DNA of 64,000 nucleotides, taken from positions 1,488,001-1,552,000 of the forward strand of contig NC_082600.1 of assembly GCF_030936135.1 (NCBI RefSeq), given 5' to 3'. A program made the position numbers and the translations under genes. The notes under the pieces were generated by a model. The model was not told the origin of the DNA. It saw only the letters and a program-made list of their open reading frames with translations, and did not search any database. This stretch comes from Gavia stellata (Eukaryota > Chordata > Aves > Gaviiformes > Gaviidae). Within the stretch, counting starts at the first letter, position 1. The number at the start of each line of letters is the position of its first letter. This document shows, piece after piece, positions 24,650 through 36,649 of the stretch.

Positions 24650-27600
24650 TCATCTAGGCTTAAGCTTAACAGATCAAACATCCAATTTAGGGCAAGTTTA
24701 CTTGGGCAAGCTCTATTTTATAGAATCATTTCAAAAAGTAAGTTCAGCTTCTGCATAAAGCTTTCCTATATCCACATGCAAGTATGGGCTCTTGACCTTT
24801 CCATGTTAGACTACATTTTACTCATAGATAAAGGAAAACAAGTTTCTGGATGATTCTGCATCTTATACATCTCCACTTCTTGCAAATACAGGTCTGAAAT
24901 CCAAGTAGCTGGAAGAAGTCTACAAAGCCACGTGTTAAAATCTTCATTTCACACTCACGTTCAAGAAGAAATCTCATCATCTCTTCATTGCAGCCTACCT
25001 GCTGGCGGGGCACATGCCTGCTGCCCCGCTCCCCGCACAGCTTGCTGGTGGCAGGGAAAGCCCCGGCATGCAGGGCCGTACCATGGACGTGCCCTTCCCA
25101 TCCCAGCCAAGCCGCGCCGTGGTCCAGAGCAAGGCTGGCCAGGCTGGGGAAGGGGGTCCCCGCACCCTCCCTGAAGCTGTCCCTCCAAACGTCCCTTTTC
25201 CGGAGGTGCCTTCAGTCCCTCCTGTCCCTGCAGTGTTTGCCCTTTGCGGCAGCCGCAGGCACCGGGATGGTCATGGGAAGGTTTTTGGGGCAAGGGGACA
25301 CCTTCTCCCCTCTGCCCAGCAGCGGAGACGAGGCGCCACAGGGACCAAGCCACCGCAGGGACCAGCCTGCTCCCCTGCCACCCCACCCTGCCAACGCGGA
25401 GGACCCAAACCCGGTCCCCTGGGGCTGGGCACATTCCTCCTGCAGACCCTCCCCTCTCCTGGGACTGCACCACCCCTTCATTTCATTTATTGTTTCCACA
25501 GCTTTCTCGCTGAGCTTGGTGAGGATTTAAAAAAAAAAATGACCGTGTTTGTTTCCTAGTTGGGTACCAGCCTGAACTGAATTAGTTTAATCTGCATAAC
25601 CACAAACCTTTTGGGAAATTCGTGCTAAATCTATAAAATATTATTATCTCTAGCTCTCCAGATTAATCTGCACAAGTATAGTACTTTTTCATTTAGGACA
25701 ATTCCAGATTTAAAATAAACAGTAAGGCAGAGAAAACTCAACACATACTTTGTGTATGCGCCGGCATACCTCCAAATATCAACTTTGATTTCCAGTACCA
25801 CATGGCATTGAGTAGAAGCTAGAATGCTGTATTTAGGAGAAACTTATTCATAGCCTTCGGTTTTTGGCCCAGCGGGAGATGAAAGGAAGCTGGATGCCGC
25901 GCTGATGGCTGTGTGAGCATGGCTGGAGTCAAACAGAGGCTTTTGCCGGGCGGGCAGCGTCTGCGACCTTCGCACACGGGGATGTTTTCCCGTGGGATGT
26001 GTGGGTAGGTCTAGAGAGGGGCCGGGGGGGCTGCGCAGCAGGAGCGGGGTCCTGCCGTGGGATCTTGGGCGAGGAGAGCAAATGCGCGGAAGAGGTGGGA
26101 GCTCTGCCGAGGCGGAGATGCTCGCTGGGGCGTGCGAAGCTGGACGGATCCAGCGGAGGAAAGGGGACCCCAAAGCGGTTCGGCAGGGAGAGCCGCAGGT
26201 GAGAACCAGGTAGGAGTTTGGAGTTGTCATTCCCTGCGGAGATGTCAGGGGCAGACCCCGGAGGAAGGCAGTGCCAGCAGTGCCCGGCGGCATGGAAAGC
26301 CTCTGCCTGCCCAAGGGAAGAGTCTCTTAGACACCAGAACCCCCTTCATCGACACGCTCCCTCTGTCACCCATACAGGCATAACCTGGTGGGGAGGAGGA
26401 GGACGTGAGCGAGCAAGGCGGACAACTGCTGTGAGAGTCAATGGAGCCTGTTATCAAAACGTGGGTCTGCGGAAGGGAGTCCCCGGTGCGGCCCGGGAGC
26501 TCTCCAGCGCCGTGGAGGGAGCAGCAACTCCGGCTGGGAAAAGCCCAGTTCATTAAAGTATGTTCTGTGGGTGACTAAGAGAAGGGGGGGAAAAACCTCC
26601 TTGTAATCCCTCCGCCACAGAGGAAGGCTTTGCAGCAAGACATCGGTGGTGCATTAATATCTTTAATTCCAGCTAAAACCCCTTTTTGCAACAGCCCGGC
26701 TGCAAAGCTTGACATTTCCCAGCCAGCAGATAGCATCTCCCGTTACAGCAATCCAACACAAGCCCGTACGGGGCATTTCTACACCCGCTGGGTCCCCGGC
26801 CCAGGGGTGGGCGCTGGGGAGGGAGGGCAGCCTGCGGCAGGGTGAACCCCCCCAGGGCAGGAGCACCCCCGATCTTAGCACTCCTCCTGGCAGTGGTACC
26901 GGGATGCTCGGAGGTGTCGGTACCTCCTGCAGTCGGGAAGAGCAGAGGCACTGGCCCTCCCTGCAGCTCTCCAGAGCCCTGCTCTCACGGTGGGACCCGA
27001 TTCTTCCTCCTCCTTCCTCAACCATGGGCCAAAAACAGGCGCTTTCCACATCTCCATCCCCACGGTGGGCTCTGGGGCTGGGGGCTCACGCTGATGGAGT
27101 CCTGCTCTGCCCTGGCTGTGCTATTTCAGGCTCTTTTTCAGCCTCGCAGGGCAGCCTCAGCAGCTGAGACCTGCAGAGAGAGACTCGCTGCCAGCCCAGA
27201 GCTGCCCTGTGCAGGGCTTGGTTTGCGGGGCAGCCCCTGCGGCGTCCCGGGGCGAGGGGTCCCAGCAGCGCCCAGCTCCCGCACGCACATTTCCACAGGT
27301 CGTATCCCCTCCCCGAGACCCAGGAGCACTCGCCGTTTGGGGCTGCTGGGGAAGGGGCGCAGACCATGTCCCGCAGCCCACTCCCCAAATCGCTGCCGGT
27401 GGTCCTGCCGCGGAGGACCGGCTGCTGAGGACCCGCTTGCCCACCTTCCCCGGGGCACGCGTGGCCTTGCAGCAGCAGGGACGGCCGCTCCCGCCTGGGG
27501 ACGGTGGCAGGGAAGGAGAGGAGCCCAGCAGCCCTGGCTGGGGGTCCCGGGGTGACCAGCGTCCTCGCGATGAGGCCAGAGCTGCTGGGGGAGGCACTGG

Positions 27601-28347
27601 CCAAAGGTGGAGGTGGCTGGGGGAGCCCCGCAGCGTGGCAGCTGGGGTGGCTGCTATTAGGGGACAAAATGCATGCGGGGACCACCCCGGGACCCCAGAG
27701 GAAGCCCCCGGCAAGCCCTGGCAGCATCGCGCCGGAGATAGAGGTGATGCACCCCGACCTCTGTGCCCATGGCCTCAAGAGAGAACGGCGTGGCGAGCGC
27801 GGCGTTGCTCGGTGTTATTGAACACTCGGGCAGCCCACCCTGGGCAGGGGGGTCTCAGCTGGTGCAGCGGAGGGGGGATCCAGGGCTGCCTGGGGGGGCC
27901 GAGCCCCCCACTCGTGCCTGTCCCTGCGTGAATCAACACTGACATCCAGTGACCGCCCAGCTCCAGTGCAGGTTTCTGTTCCCCGCCACCACTCAGAGAA
28001 AGAGCTCGCAATTAAAAAAAAAGAAGAGGCTTTTCATTTTCCTGAAAAGAGCCTTTGAAAGCTGTTCCTCGGGGAAACACGCGCGTTTTCTCCGGTCTTC
28101 CTAAGCACAATGAATTAAAGCCAACGAGGAAGGGACGCACATCACTGGGGGAGCTGCACCCAGACGCTGCCCGAGCAGCCTCTGACACCCTGTCTCAGCA
28201 CCAAGGTGGCTGTGCCACCACATAAATCCCCCCCACACTCAATATAGTCTCCCATTCCTGGGCTCAGGTACCAGCCCTGGGCAGGGTCAAGGGAGCTCTC
28301 GGGTCCCTGAAGCCGAGGTGGTCCTCGAGCAGCATAAGCCAGTTGTG
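24650..28347. other. Intergenic DNA
   Basis: An AT-rich part at 24650-24990 is followed by GC-rich spacer, an AT-rich island at 25540-25860, and a strongly GC-rich block at 26000-27900. In that block open frames of up to 240 residues occur on both strands at once, which is typical of chance frames in GC-rich DNA. No domain, splice-site-bounded exon or RNA gene is recognised. Confidence 0.45.
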
Positions 28348-28522
28348 GAACTGGTGAGACACTGGAAGAGGCTGCCCAGGGAAGTGGTGGAGTCACCATC
28401 CCTGGAACGTGTAGACATGGCACTGCGGGACATGGTTTAGTGGGCATGGTGGGGTTGGGTTGATGGTTGGACTTGATGATCTTACAGGTCTTTTCCAACC
28501 TTAGTGATTCTGTGATTCTGTG
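28348..28522 (+). mobile_element. CR1: CR1 LINE 3' end
   Basis: Runs from 'gagacactggaagaggctgc' to the ATTCTGTG tail, with 'gggacatggtttagtgggca' in between. A short internal deletion relative to the 3405 copy removes part of the 'ggaggtgttcaaggaa' motif. Confidence 0.95.
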
Positions 28523-31500
28523 GAGGCAGGGGGGCAGCACTAGGCTCTGCCCAACTTCCTTCTCCTGGGGACGGAGGAGTTGAACTCCCCTCCTTGCCCC
28601 AAAAACGCATCCCTGAGCCTGCTGGGCTGCCACCCTGAACCCGGCGACACTTGGGCCACTGCCTTTTGCAGCCCCTCTAACACAGCCTCAGCCCTGGCAG
28701 CCTCGCAGCATCCTCCGTGCAGCAAAGCGGCATCCTTCACAGCATCCCTCGTGCAGCCAAGCAGAGCTTGAAGGTGGTTTGGGTGCCTGTCTGAGAATAT
28801 AAGAGTGTAAAAAGTATAAAAAGGGGTATAAAATAGTCTCCCTCCACCTCTCCTCTCACCGTGCTGTGGGCAGGCAGCGCCGCGTGCCAGAGCCACCCTC
28901 CCTGGGCTGAAACACAGGGTATTTGCACCCCCCCCATGTCCCCGCTTTCACGTGATGGGCAGTTTGGAGCTGACAGATCACGGCTTTCAGCATCCCCTGG
29001 TGACTCAGACATTTCTCCGTGCTGGGAGCCCAGGAAAGCAAACACTCTATCTCATTATCTTTTTCCTGGCAATATACATATTAGTAATTTGAAGACATTA
29101 ACTTTTTATTTAGGGTATTGAGGGAAATACATCCATCTGTTCGTCCCTGAGACAGGCAGGGAGGGATGCCCGAAGCTTCAGGTGCATTTTTTTAACCATA
29201 CAACTGGGCTCAGCACCCCCCAGACTCCCACCGGTTAACCCAGCCTGACCGTGCTCAGCACAGCCTGAGTGTCCGCGGGCTCCAAAATAAATGCCCCCCC
29301 CCCGGGGCTGCACTGTGCTGGGAGCACCCGGTGCCGGCGCACCCTGGGAGCAGCCACCGGCTCCCTGCCGTGCCAAACCTCACAAAGCAGCGCTTGGCGT
29401 TGATTTTAATCCATGCAAAATTTGGAAAGGAATTAGTCTCAAAATAAATCCAGCCATCCGGGTCCCAGAAAGCAAGAATCGGTCAGAAAACCCTGTGGCT
29501 TGTGAGGAAGGAGTATTTCCAGTGCCGGTAACCAGTGAGCGAGCAGCAGTCACTGACGGGGGAACCACTGGCACAGATTTCTGCTGCTCCTCTCCCTGCT
29601 CCTCCCTGGCGTCGTTGGGCATTGCTTTGCACGCGGGCACGCACGCCCAGCCCAGCTCCCACCCGGCCCTGTGCATCCCGCCTGGGCTGGCATGCAAAGG
29701 CATTTTGATTTATAGAAAAGACTTAAACTGGCCCGAAGGCCAGCATTCCGCACTCACTACTGGCTGTCTCTGTGTTTCATTTGTAATCGTAACAAGTGTC
29801 ACTGTCCTTTTAGGTTTGTTGTGGGTGACTGTAAAATAATGCAGTCCCTGTAGCTGCTGTAGTTGTGCCATGAAGCGGTAGCAGGTTTGCAGCTCTCCGG
29901 GAAATTGAACCCCGGCGAACGGGGTCTCCCCAAAAAGCCTGGCTCTGCCCGGGCAACCTCTGCCACCAGCATCCCTCCCGGGGACCCGCAATCCCACACG
30001 GCACGGGCAGCACACGCGTCCCCACGCAGAGGGGCAGGCAGAGCTGTCTGCAACCAGCCCTTATTTCTGGTTTGGTTTACCTCCTCGTTTTGCCCTTTCT
30101 CTGCTTTAAAAAACATGCCAGCTTGTCTTCTGGGCAACCCCGACCTTTGCTGTTCGACGCGTGAAAACCTCCCTCTGTGCGAACGCTGTCGGACGCGGGA
30201 GGAGGACCTGGCAGCCCGGCAGCGGCACAAGCCACCGGGCATCGCACCGTGAGCAGGACGGGGTGCCGTCCCGGCAGGAGCGGAGCAGCCCGGCAGCAGG
30301 GCGGATAATCTCATCGGCGATACGGCGGCTTTCTGCAGGGGGGCACAGAGCGACTGTGGGGAGCCTGATTTTAAAATTCAGCGTATGATAACGCTCTGCA
30401 AGGCGTAAAACATGAATCGCATAACATCAAATTCATTTTCCACTGCTCCTGCTACTTTTAGGCAGCATCAATATGAAAAAGCCTGCCGGAGGAAAGGCTG
30501 AGAGCAGCAGGGCGGGCGAGGAAGACCAAGGCTGGGGAGCGAGGACAAGCAGGATGGAGAAACCCGGGCTCCCAGCTGTACCTTGCTGGGTGATACCCAG
30601 CCGGGCTGCCTTCGCGGCACTGGTGGGTAAGGCAAAAAAGCGACCTGACGGAGGAGGCGCAGCCTTCTTCAACCTTTAAAGACAAACTGGGGAAAAAACC
30701 AAGGTGTGGCTCAGCTGCTTCCATGCTTTAAGCCCCCTCCGCGCAGCCCCTGGGTGGCACGCGGGGCACGGCGAGGCGGCGGGGGGGTTTGCAGCCCCGG
30801 CCACGCACCCCGTCCCTCTGGGGATGCCTGCGGGGTCCCTGCAGCCCCGCACCGAGCTGTCCCCCCACTCGGACCAGGGCTCTCCTCTCTCGCTTCACAG
30901 TCCCTGAGCAGAGCGGGAGGCACTCGGCTCCAGCGGGGAAAGCCGCAGGGATTTCTCTCCTCCCAGGCTCCTGCTGCGAGACAGAGCACCCCGACAGCCG
31001 GGAGGACATGGGTGTAGGCACCAACCCAGGCATTACAAGACGTAACGCTCCCTACCAGCAGAAGCAGCAAGGGGTACATCTTGCTTTGGTCTTTTAACGT
31101 ACTAAGAGGTCTCCACGCAGTTCCCCAGGGCAGGACGTGTGTGCGTGCGCTACCCCCCGGGCAGGGCAGGCTGCGGTGGGGAGCCAAGTCCTTCGCAGCC
31201 AAGACCCAGCTGGAACCAGCTGCTGCGAGGAGCCTTTTATTACCTTTCCCCGGAGATGCAGCATCTGCTTTGCAGGCAGAACCGCGCACGGACGGTTGCA
31301 GGCAATCGGTGTATTACTACTGCTACTGCTACTACTACTGCTCTGAGGCTTCGCTCCCGCCCGCAGCCTGGCTCGTACCTTCAAATCACGCCGGTGGCCC
31401 CGGCTCATTGCTGCGGCTGGAAAACAGGCAGCGGCTGCCTGGAGAAGGCAGCAGATCCGCACTTGTGCTCAGGAGGCTGCGTTCGCCTCTGCTCGGCATC

Positions 31501-33172
31501 CACTGCTTGCAGGAGGGCTCGTGCCTGGCGCTGCGTTATTTCCACGCTGTTTCTTTCAGCGCTGTCTTCCCAGCAGCATTTGCCGGCGTGATTTGTGCGC
31601 CAGCCGGGCGATTCCCCCGCTTTGGCTCAGGCCTGGTGTCTGCAACGGAGAAGAGGCAGCGGCAAGCTTCGTTTCAAAAATCGCTTGGAGAGCTGCTTCA
31701 TCGCAAAGTGATCTGAAAGGATGCTGCCTGCATGGGTGTGCAAGGAGATCGTGCTGCGTACAGCTTCCCTGCTTTAAAATGCCGTTCGGATTAAGGCTCT
31801 GGGGGAGTTTTTGTGTTTTATAACCTCTGTGCCGAAGAGGTGACCCTTAGAGCAGGAGGTCAGACACACGCGGTGCCTGACCCCGTTAGTAAAACAAAAG
31901 CAGTCCCTGCAGAGGTTTGTTCACTGGTGCGTTTGGGGCCGGGGCATTTGGAGAAAGGTTTTCAAGCCCTTTTATTCGCATCCTCAAATACTTTCCCTGA
32001 AGGGGACAAAACACGTCGTGCCTTTGGGGTGCTGGTGCCAGCAGAGGTGACAGGATGGATCCATGGGGTCCACAAGCACCCCCAAAGGCTGGACCCTCGG
32101 GGTCCTGAGCACCTTCCATGGCGCTGACTGCGATTTGGGGTGCCAGCACCCAGCACCCAGCACGAGGGGAGCAGGTACAGCCAAGGTCTTTGCTCTTGGA
32201 AGCACGTGCCGAGAGACCACATTTCCCCGTGCAGCCCGGGCACGGGGGGGCTTGGGGGGCTGTGCTGTGCCTCCTCCTTCCTTTCTCCGCAACAAACCCC
32301 CACAGGCATATCCAAAACAGTGAATCCAAATGGGGCTCCATGTTACTGAAAGATTTTTTATTGGAAGCTGAAAAAATGTGGTTTACCATGGTTGTACAAG
32401 GAAATAGGCTGGGCTGGCTTTCTGTTCAGGGCTGTGCAGTGCCTGAGGGAGGGCAGCCAAGCAGCTCTCCGTGCCCCTTTCCCCTTCTCCGCAGTCCTGC
32501 CCGTCCCGCGGTGCTGGCGATGCCGGCAGCAGGCAGCAGCGTCCTGCAGCTCCCCGCTCCCTCCTGGCTCCGGTGACCCGCAGCTGGGATGGACCGGGGC
32601 TGTCGCAGGAAAGGTCACCATTATGCAGCTTTTCTCGAAGGGCAGCCGAGCACATGTCTCCCATCTGCGGGAAACTCAATCATCCAGTTGTGTTTTGCTT
32701 GAGGCCAACCCCCCCCGCAGTGCTGGTGCTCTCCCAGATCAGGCAGGAGTGGTCCCAGCACCCCTTACCCTCCTCCCTGGGGATGCTCTGGGCACCAGTG
32801 GGCTTATCCAGTCCAACAGCAGCGACCTGGACAGAGAATTTTCTTTTCCACTTTTTTTTTTCCTTTTTTCCCTTTTCCTACTGGAGGGAGCTGCTCAGGG
32901 ACACTCGTGTCCCCCCGCACGCTCTGCTCACCCACGCTAAAGAGCTGCAATTGCTGCCGTGGGCAGAGGAGCGGATCAGGCTGGTACCCAGGCTTTTTCC
33001 TGAACTGTAAATTGGTTTTGGCTTCAGCAGGGATTTTCTTCTTCTGCGTTTGACTGTTACGCTTTTCCGCAGAGAGCAGCCCCTCTGTTTCCAGGCTGTA
33101 AGGCTGCATTTTCTTCTCCCCAGCTGGTGGGAGTCTCTTCCCTCAGCTCGTGCATTGGCAGCAGTTGTAGGA
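28523..33172. other. Intergenic DNA with CpG-rich patches
   Basis: GC-rich spacer. CpG is dense at about 30150-30350, with an AT-rich island at 30360-30480. A TAC/CTG triplet tract lies at about 31312-31342. A 211-residue plus frame at 31081-31716 includes a Tyr-rich run encoded by that triplet tract and has no domain. No gene is called. Confidence 0.45.
31312..31342. repeat. Trinucleotide tract (ACT/GCT)n
   Basis: About ten consecutive triplets alternate between tac/act and tgc/gct forms in imperfect order. It is a short microsatellite of the CTG/CAG-like class. It lies in non-coding DNA as far as can be seen. Confidence 0.75.
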
Positions 33173-33567
33173 TTATAGAATCACGGAATGGTTTGGGTTG
33201 GAAGGGACCTTTAAAGGCCATCTAGTCCAACCCCCCTGCCATGAGCAGGGACATCTCCAACCAGACCAGGTTGCTCAGAGCCCCGTCCAACCCGACCTGG
33301 AATGGTTCCAGGGATGGGGCATCTCCCACCTCTCTGGGCAACCTGGGCCAGGGTTTCACCACCCTCAGCATAAAAAATTTTTTCCTTATATCTAGGCTGA
33401 ATCTGCCCTCTTTCAGTTTAAAACCATCACCCCTTGTCCTATCGCTACAGGCCCTACTAAAAAGTCTTTCCTATAAGCCCCCTTTAAGTAAGTATTGAAA
33501 GGCCACCATAAGGTCTCCCTGGAGCCTCCTCTTCTCCAGGCTGAACAACCCCAACTCTCTCAACCTT
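33173..33567 (-). mobile_element. CR1: CR1 LINE fragment, reverse orientation
   Basis: Starts 'attatagaatcacggaatgg' and 'tttgggttggaagggacctt', then 'tgagcagggacatctccaac' and 'cctcttctccaggctgaaca'. It is the reverse complement of the subfamily at 9130-9679, about 395 bp. The open frames on it are LINE shadows. Confidence 0.95.
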
Positions 33568-35352
33568 AAATGAGATGTTTCTGCTCTGCCCTGCTCTGCT
33601 CACGCCCTCAGTAGCCCTGGGAATCAACCCGATCCATGGAGTCCCACTGGGATACCGGCTCACGGGCAGCTTCTTTCCCACCGCTGGCGCGTTCCTTGGC
33701 AATCTTCTGCTGATGGCAAGGAGAGCGCGGTGCGGCCCTTTGGGAACGGGAGAGGGACTTAACAGGACTTCCAATTCTTTCTTCATGGTCCCCTTGCTGC
33801 CTGCAGTAGTAGTGCAGTTGATAGGTACAGACTATTGCATCTAGTTTTGTATACACAAAATACACCTATTAATAATGCAGAATGTGATCTCTTCGCTCTG
33901 CATTGTTCAACAAGCGTGGAGGGATTCTGCAAGGCAAAGCCGGGTCCACATCAGAATGAAATACCTGCTGCATCCTAACATTTATAATGGGCTGAACACT
34001 GCTCCAGAGCCTGGAGGTGTAAGGACTAAAATATGTATCCAAATTTGCAGCTCAAAGCTATTGGTATTTGAATTTCATCTCCAATTAAATAAAGCACTCA
34101 AGCATGCACTTCACTCTAACTCTCAAGTAACAGCACCGAAAGCAATATCATTTTTCTACTTCAGAATGCACAGGACTTGAATTTCTAATAGCACCACCTA
34201 AGAAGGCGACCTGCTGTATGCCTCTGCGAGAGGGCGGAAAGGGGTCTGTCTTCTCTCCTCTAGAGAACCGAAGGGCAAAGGCTATTTCCCTTCTAGATAA
34301 ACACTGTTCTACCTACTCTGAAAAACTAAGTTTTGAAACTGAAGCACCTTCCTTTTCCCCTCCACCTTCCCCAGCCCTTGCTGTCCCTTCGGTGACTGGC
34401 TGTAACGCATCTTCACCCCAGAGCATATCAGCTCCGGAGAGGAGGCAGCAAGAGAGCCGGCGTGATAGCCGGCGGGGTCACCTCCACCAGACCAAGGAGC
34501 TAAATTGCCGGGGTTTCCCCGTCAGCTCGCACAGCGTGCCTTATGACGGGCTACCCGTGTTTGTACAGGTCATCAGCACGAGCTAGGGAATCACAGGGGA
34601 AACACGGCGAGTTAGTTGAAACGGTAATTTACAATAAAGTAAGAAAATACCAAGAACACTGTGGTGTGAGAGCACCTTACCAGAACAATCTATGCAAATA
34701 AAAACGGAGTCTGGGTACTTTGCCCACCGCTGCTGGAGCAGCCCGGGTGGAGGACGGGCGGTGCGAGGGACGCGGTGCCCCAAGCCTGCCGGGCAGAGGG
34801 GCGGGGGAGCGGGCACCGCACCGGGCTCCTGCTCGGCCGTCATGAGCCTTCCCAAGGACACCGCCACGAGAGCAGGTATGTACGTGACTCCTCTAGCTAA
34901 GAAAAAGCGTTTTTCTTTGGGAGGAAGAATAACAGAAGTTGCGCTACATGGTTAACGGTCTGGGCATAATCCATACATTGCATTAGTCCCGTTCCTGCTC
35001 CGGCACTGTCCCTGCGGAGCTGCCCAGAGGGGCAGAGAGGACAGACCTGGCGAGAAGCTGGGGCCAAGAAGGGCCCAAATCTGAGGCTCTGGGCGGGTGG
35101 GAGCTGCCATCCCCGGGCAGCAGCCTGACAGAGCTTGTTGCCCACCAAGGGCCGTCCTTCGGACAGCACAGGACCTTCTCGCCTTGCGCGGGCTCTGCGA
35201 GTGGGTCACCTCAGGGAAGAAGTCAGGTCTCTGTGAGAGCTGGGTTCAGGGAAGACCCGTCTGTGTGAGGGCAGTTGCCTGCCAGACACTTTCTCCATCA
35301 GCAGACACCCGCATGGGATGTTTGTGTTATCCATATGACTTTTTATTTTCAG
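33568..35352. other. Intergenic DNA upstream of the DORIP1 remnant
   Basis: Unique mixed-composition sequence. I looked for the upstream DORIP1 exons here and further left and did not recognise any. A CpG-rich patch at 34725-34875 is listed separately. The 122-residue frame at 34218-34586 is not recognised. Confidence 0.4.
34725..34875 (+). promoter_or_regulatory. CpG-rich patch with ATG and splice donor
   Basis: About 150 bp dense in CG. It ends with an ATG at 34842 followed by an open frame of 11 codons into a consensus donor AGCAG|GTATGT (exon edge at 34875). It lies about 480 bp upstream of the DORIP1-like last exon, so it could be a relic of that gene's promoter and first exon, or a promoter of a non-coding RNA. 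The encoded residues do not match the DORIP1 start as I know it. Confidence 0.25.
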
Positions 35353-35530
35353 GCATTTGTTGGAAGGTGCCATGCTCTTCGATAAAGGAAAGTACTATAC
35401 TGCAGCTGCGCCGATCGATGTTTACTGGATGCACCTATGGTGGGCTTACAAATGTCGTTTTTTTAAAAAAAACAAGCACCAGATTCTTCTATTTTTTTGC
35501 CATCTTTAGTTAATACTAGACAGCTAAACA
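35353..35530 (+). pseudogene. DORIP1: Decayed last exon of DORIP1 (C14orf28)
   Basis: A strong polypyrimidine acceptor (ttttattttcag, AG at 35351-35352) is followed by a frame reading LLEGAMLFDKGKYYTAA and then IDVYWMH. This resembles the LLEGA-LF-K...AA-ID--WMH stretch near the C terminus of vertebrate C14orf28/DORIP1 as I recall it. One extra base at about 35435 shifts the frame. The next frame continues YGGLTNV, matching Y-GL-NV of the family. A second shift in the T/A runs at 35458-35470 restores NK and LL matches, and a stop follows. The earlier exons were not found. In other vertebrates this gene lies tail to tail with KLHL28, exactly as here. The retained acceptor argues against a processed retrocopy. 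It could instead be a sequencing-error-damaged real exon, but two shifts plus low similarity favour decay. The normal protein's role is poorly known (named as a dopamine-receptor interactor). Confidence 0.7.
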
Positions 35531-36640
35531 CCCCTAAGTTATGTTCCTTCTACCTTTATGTTCCTGGCCCTCCCTGAAATTAAGGTCTGTGTCTTAAGTA
35601 TACTTGGGACCCAAAGAAAGAGGAGGACTACAGTAGTTGTGTATTGTACTGCCTAGTGCTGTTTTAAGCCAAACGCTATGCAAAGTGTTTGTATTTTTCT
35701 GACACAATCTCATTTTTTAAAAAAATGGGTAACTTTACGCTAAAATAAACCGGAGAAAATCCTCACCAGCCCTTGTCCATCTGTCAAATGCATTTTGAAG
35801 TACCTGCTACATCTGTGTGTAATAGCAACCTTTGAACTTAGGGAAAGCTAAAACTAAGTCCTTGATGTGTATCACCTGAAAGTCTTTTACTAATGCAGGA
35901 AATCTTCCCCCCAAGAAAATCACTTGAGTATTTTCCTTGTGTGCCAGCTTCAACATGACTAAGAGTATAAAAGGCAGTGTTTTCTAGCTGGAGTTCACAG
36001 ATTACATGATTACACATGGTTTATGGACAGTATTGTTGAGTACGTGTGAGCGTCAGCGGTAAATGACGTCTCCTACAGCAGCGACCAGAAGCTGATTCAG
36101 GCCTCGGGCAAGAAAGAGAGTTGAGAATGCTAATCCCTGCTCTCAACTATGTAAAAAAATTAGCCACTTCAGCCTGTGTTTAGATTAAGACAGCAAAAAA
36201 ATAATTTCACCGCACAACTGCCAAACCTTAAATTTCCATTTCACTAATGGAGAGAGAGGGGTGCCTGTTGTTACTTCATGCAAACCATCACCTGAAGCGA
36301 AACCACCACCTAAAACACAACCGTGAAGAGTTGCCTAACCATAAACTAAAATTACTTAGCTGCAAACCCCTTCGGCCCTGAACAGATCACATTTCTACAG
36401 ACCCACTCAGTGATGCTGGGTCTTCACCAGGAGAGAACAGTTTGTACGTGAGCTTTCTTGAGCGTGCTCTTCTGCCAAGGAAAGCGGGAACAAGCGGGTT
36501 AGTGTGTTCCTTCGACGGTTACTGATTCACCAGGGAGACGACAGTTACGGCTACAGGGACAGTTGGGAAATAGCAAGCCACACACTAAAACCCTCATCCA
36601 CAGGAGTTTCTAATACCAACGGGGTAAAGAGCCTGTAAGG
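35531..36640. other. Intergenic DNA between DORIP1 remnant and KLHL28 3' end
   Basis: AT-rich unique sequence of about 1.1 kb with no CR1 and no exon-like frame. GC content falls sharply at about 35.4 kb relative to the left half. Nothing further is recognised. Confidence 0.45.
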
Positions 36641-36642
36641 TG

Positions 36643-36648
36643 TTTATT
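36643..36648 (-). terminator. KLHL28: Candidate KLHL28 distal poly(A) signal
   Basis: tttatt on the plus strand reads AATAAA on the minus strand. It is the last such hexamer I note before the composition changes. A second, equally plausible AATAAA lies at 36861-36866, and others occur higher in the UTR. Which one is used cannot be decided from sequence. Confidence 0.3.
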
Positions 36649-36649
36649 G

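Noticed and set aside
27086-27931. Overlapping open frames of 185-240 residues on both strands
   Set aside because: High GC removes stop codons on both strands. No recognised motif or splice-bounded exon.
31081-31716. 211-residue plus frame with a Tyr-rich run
   Set aside because: The Tyr run is the translated triplet microsatellite. The rest has no domain.
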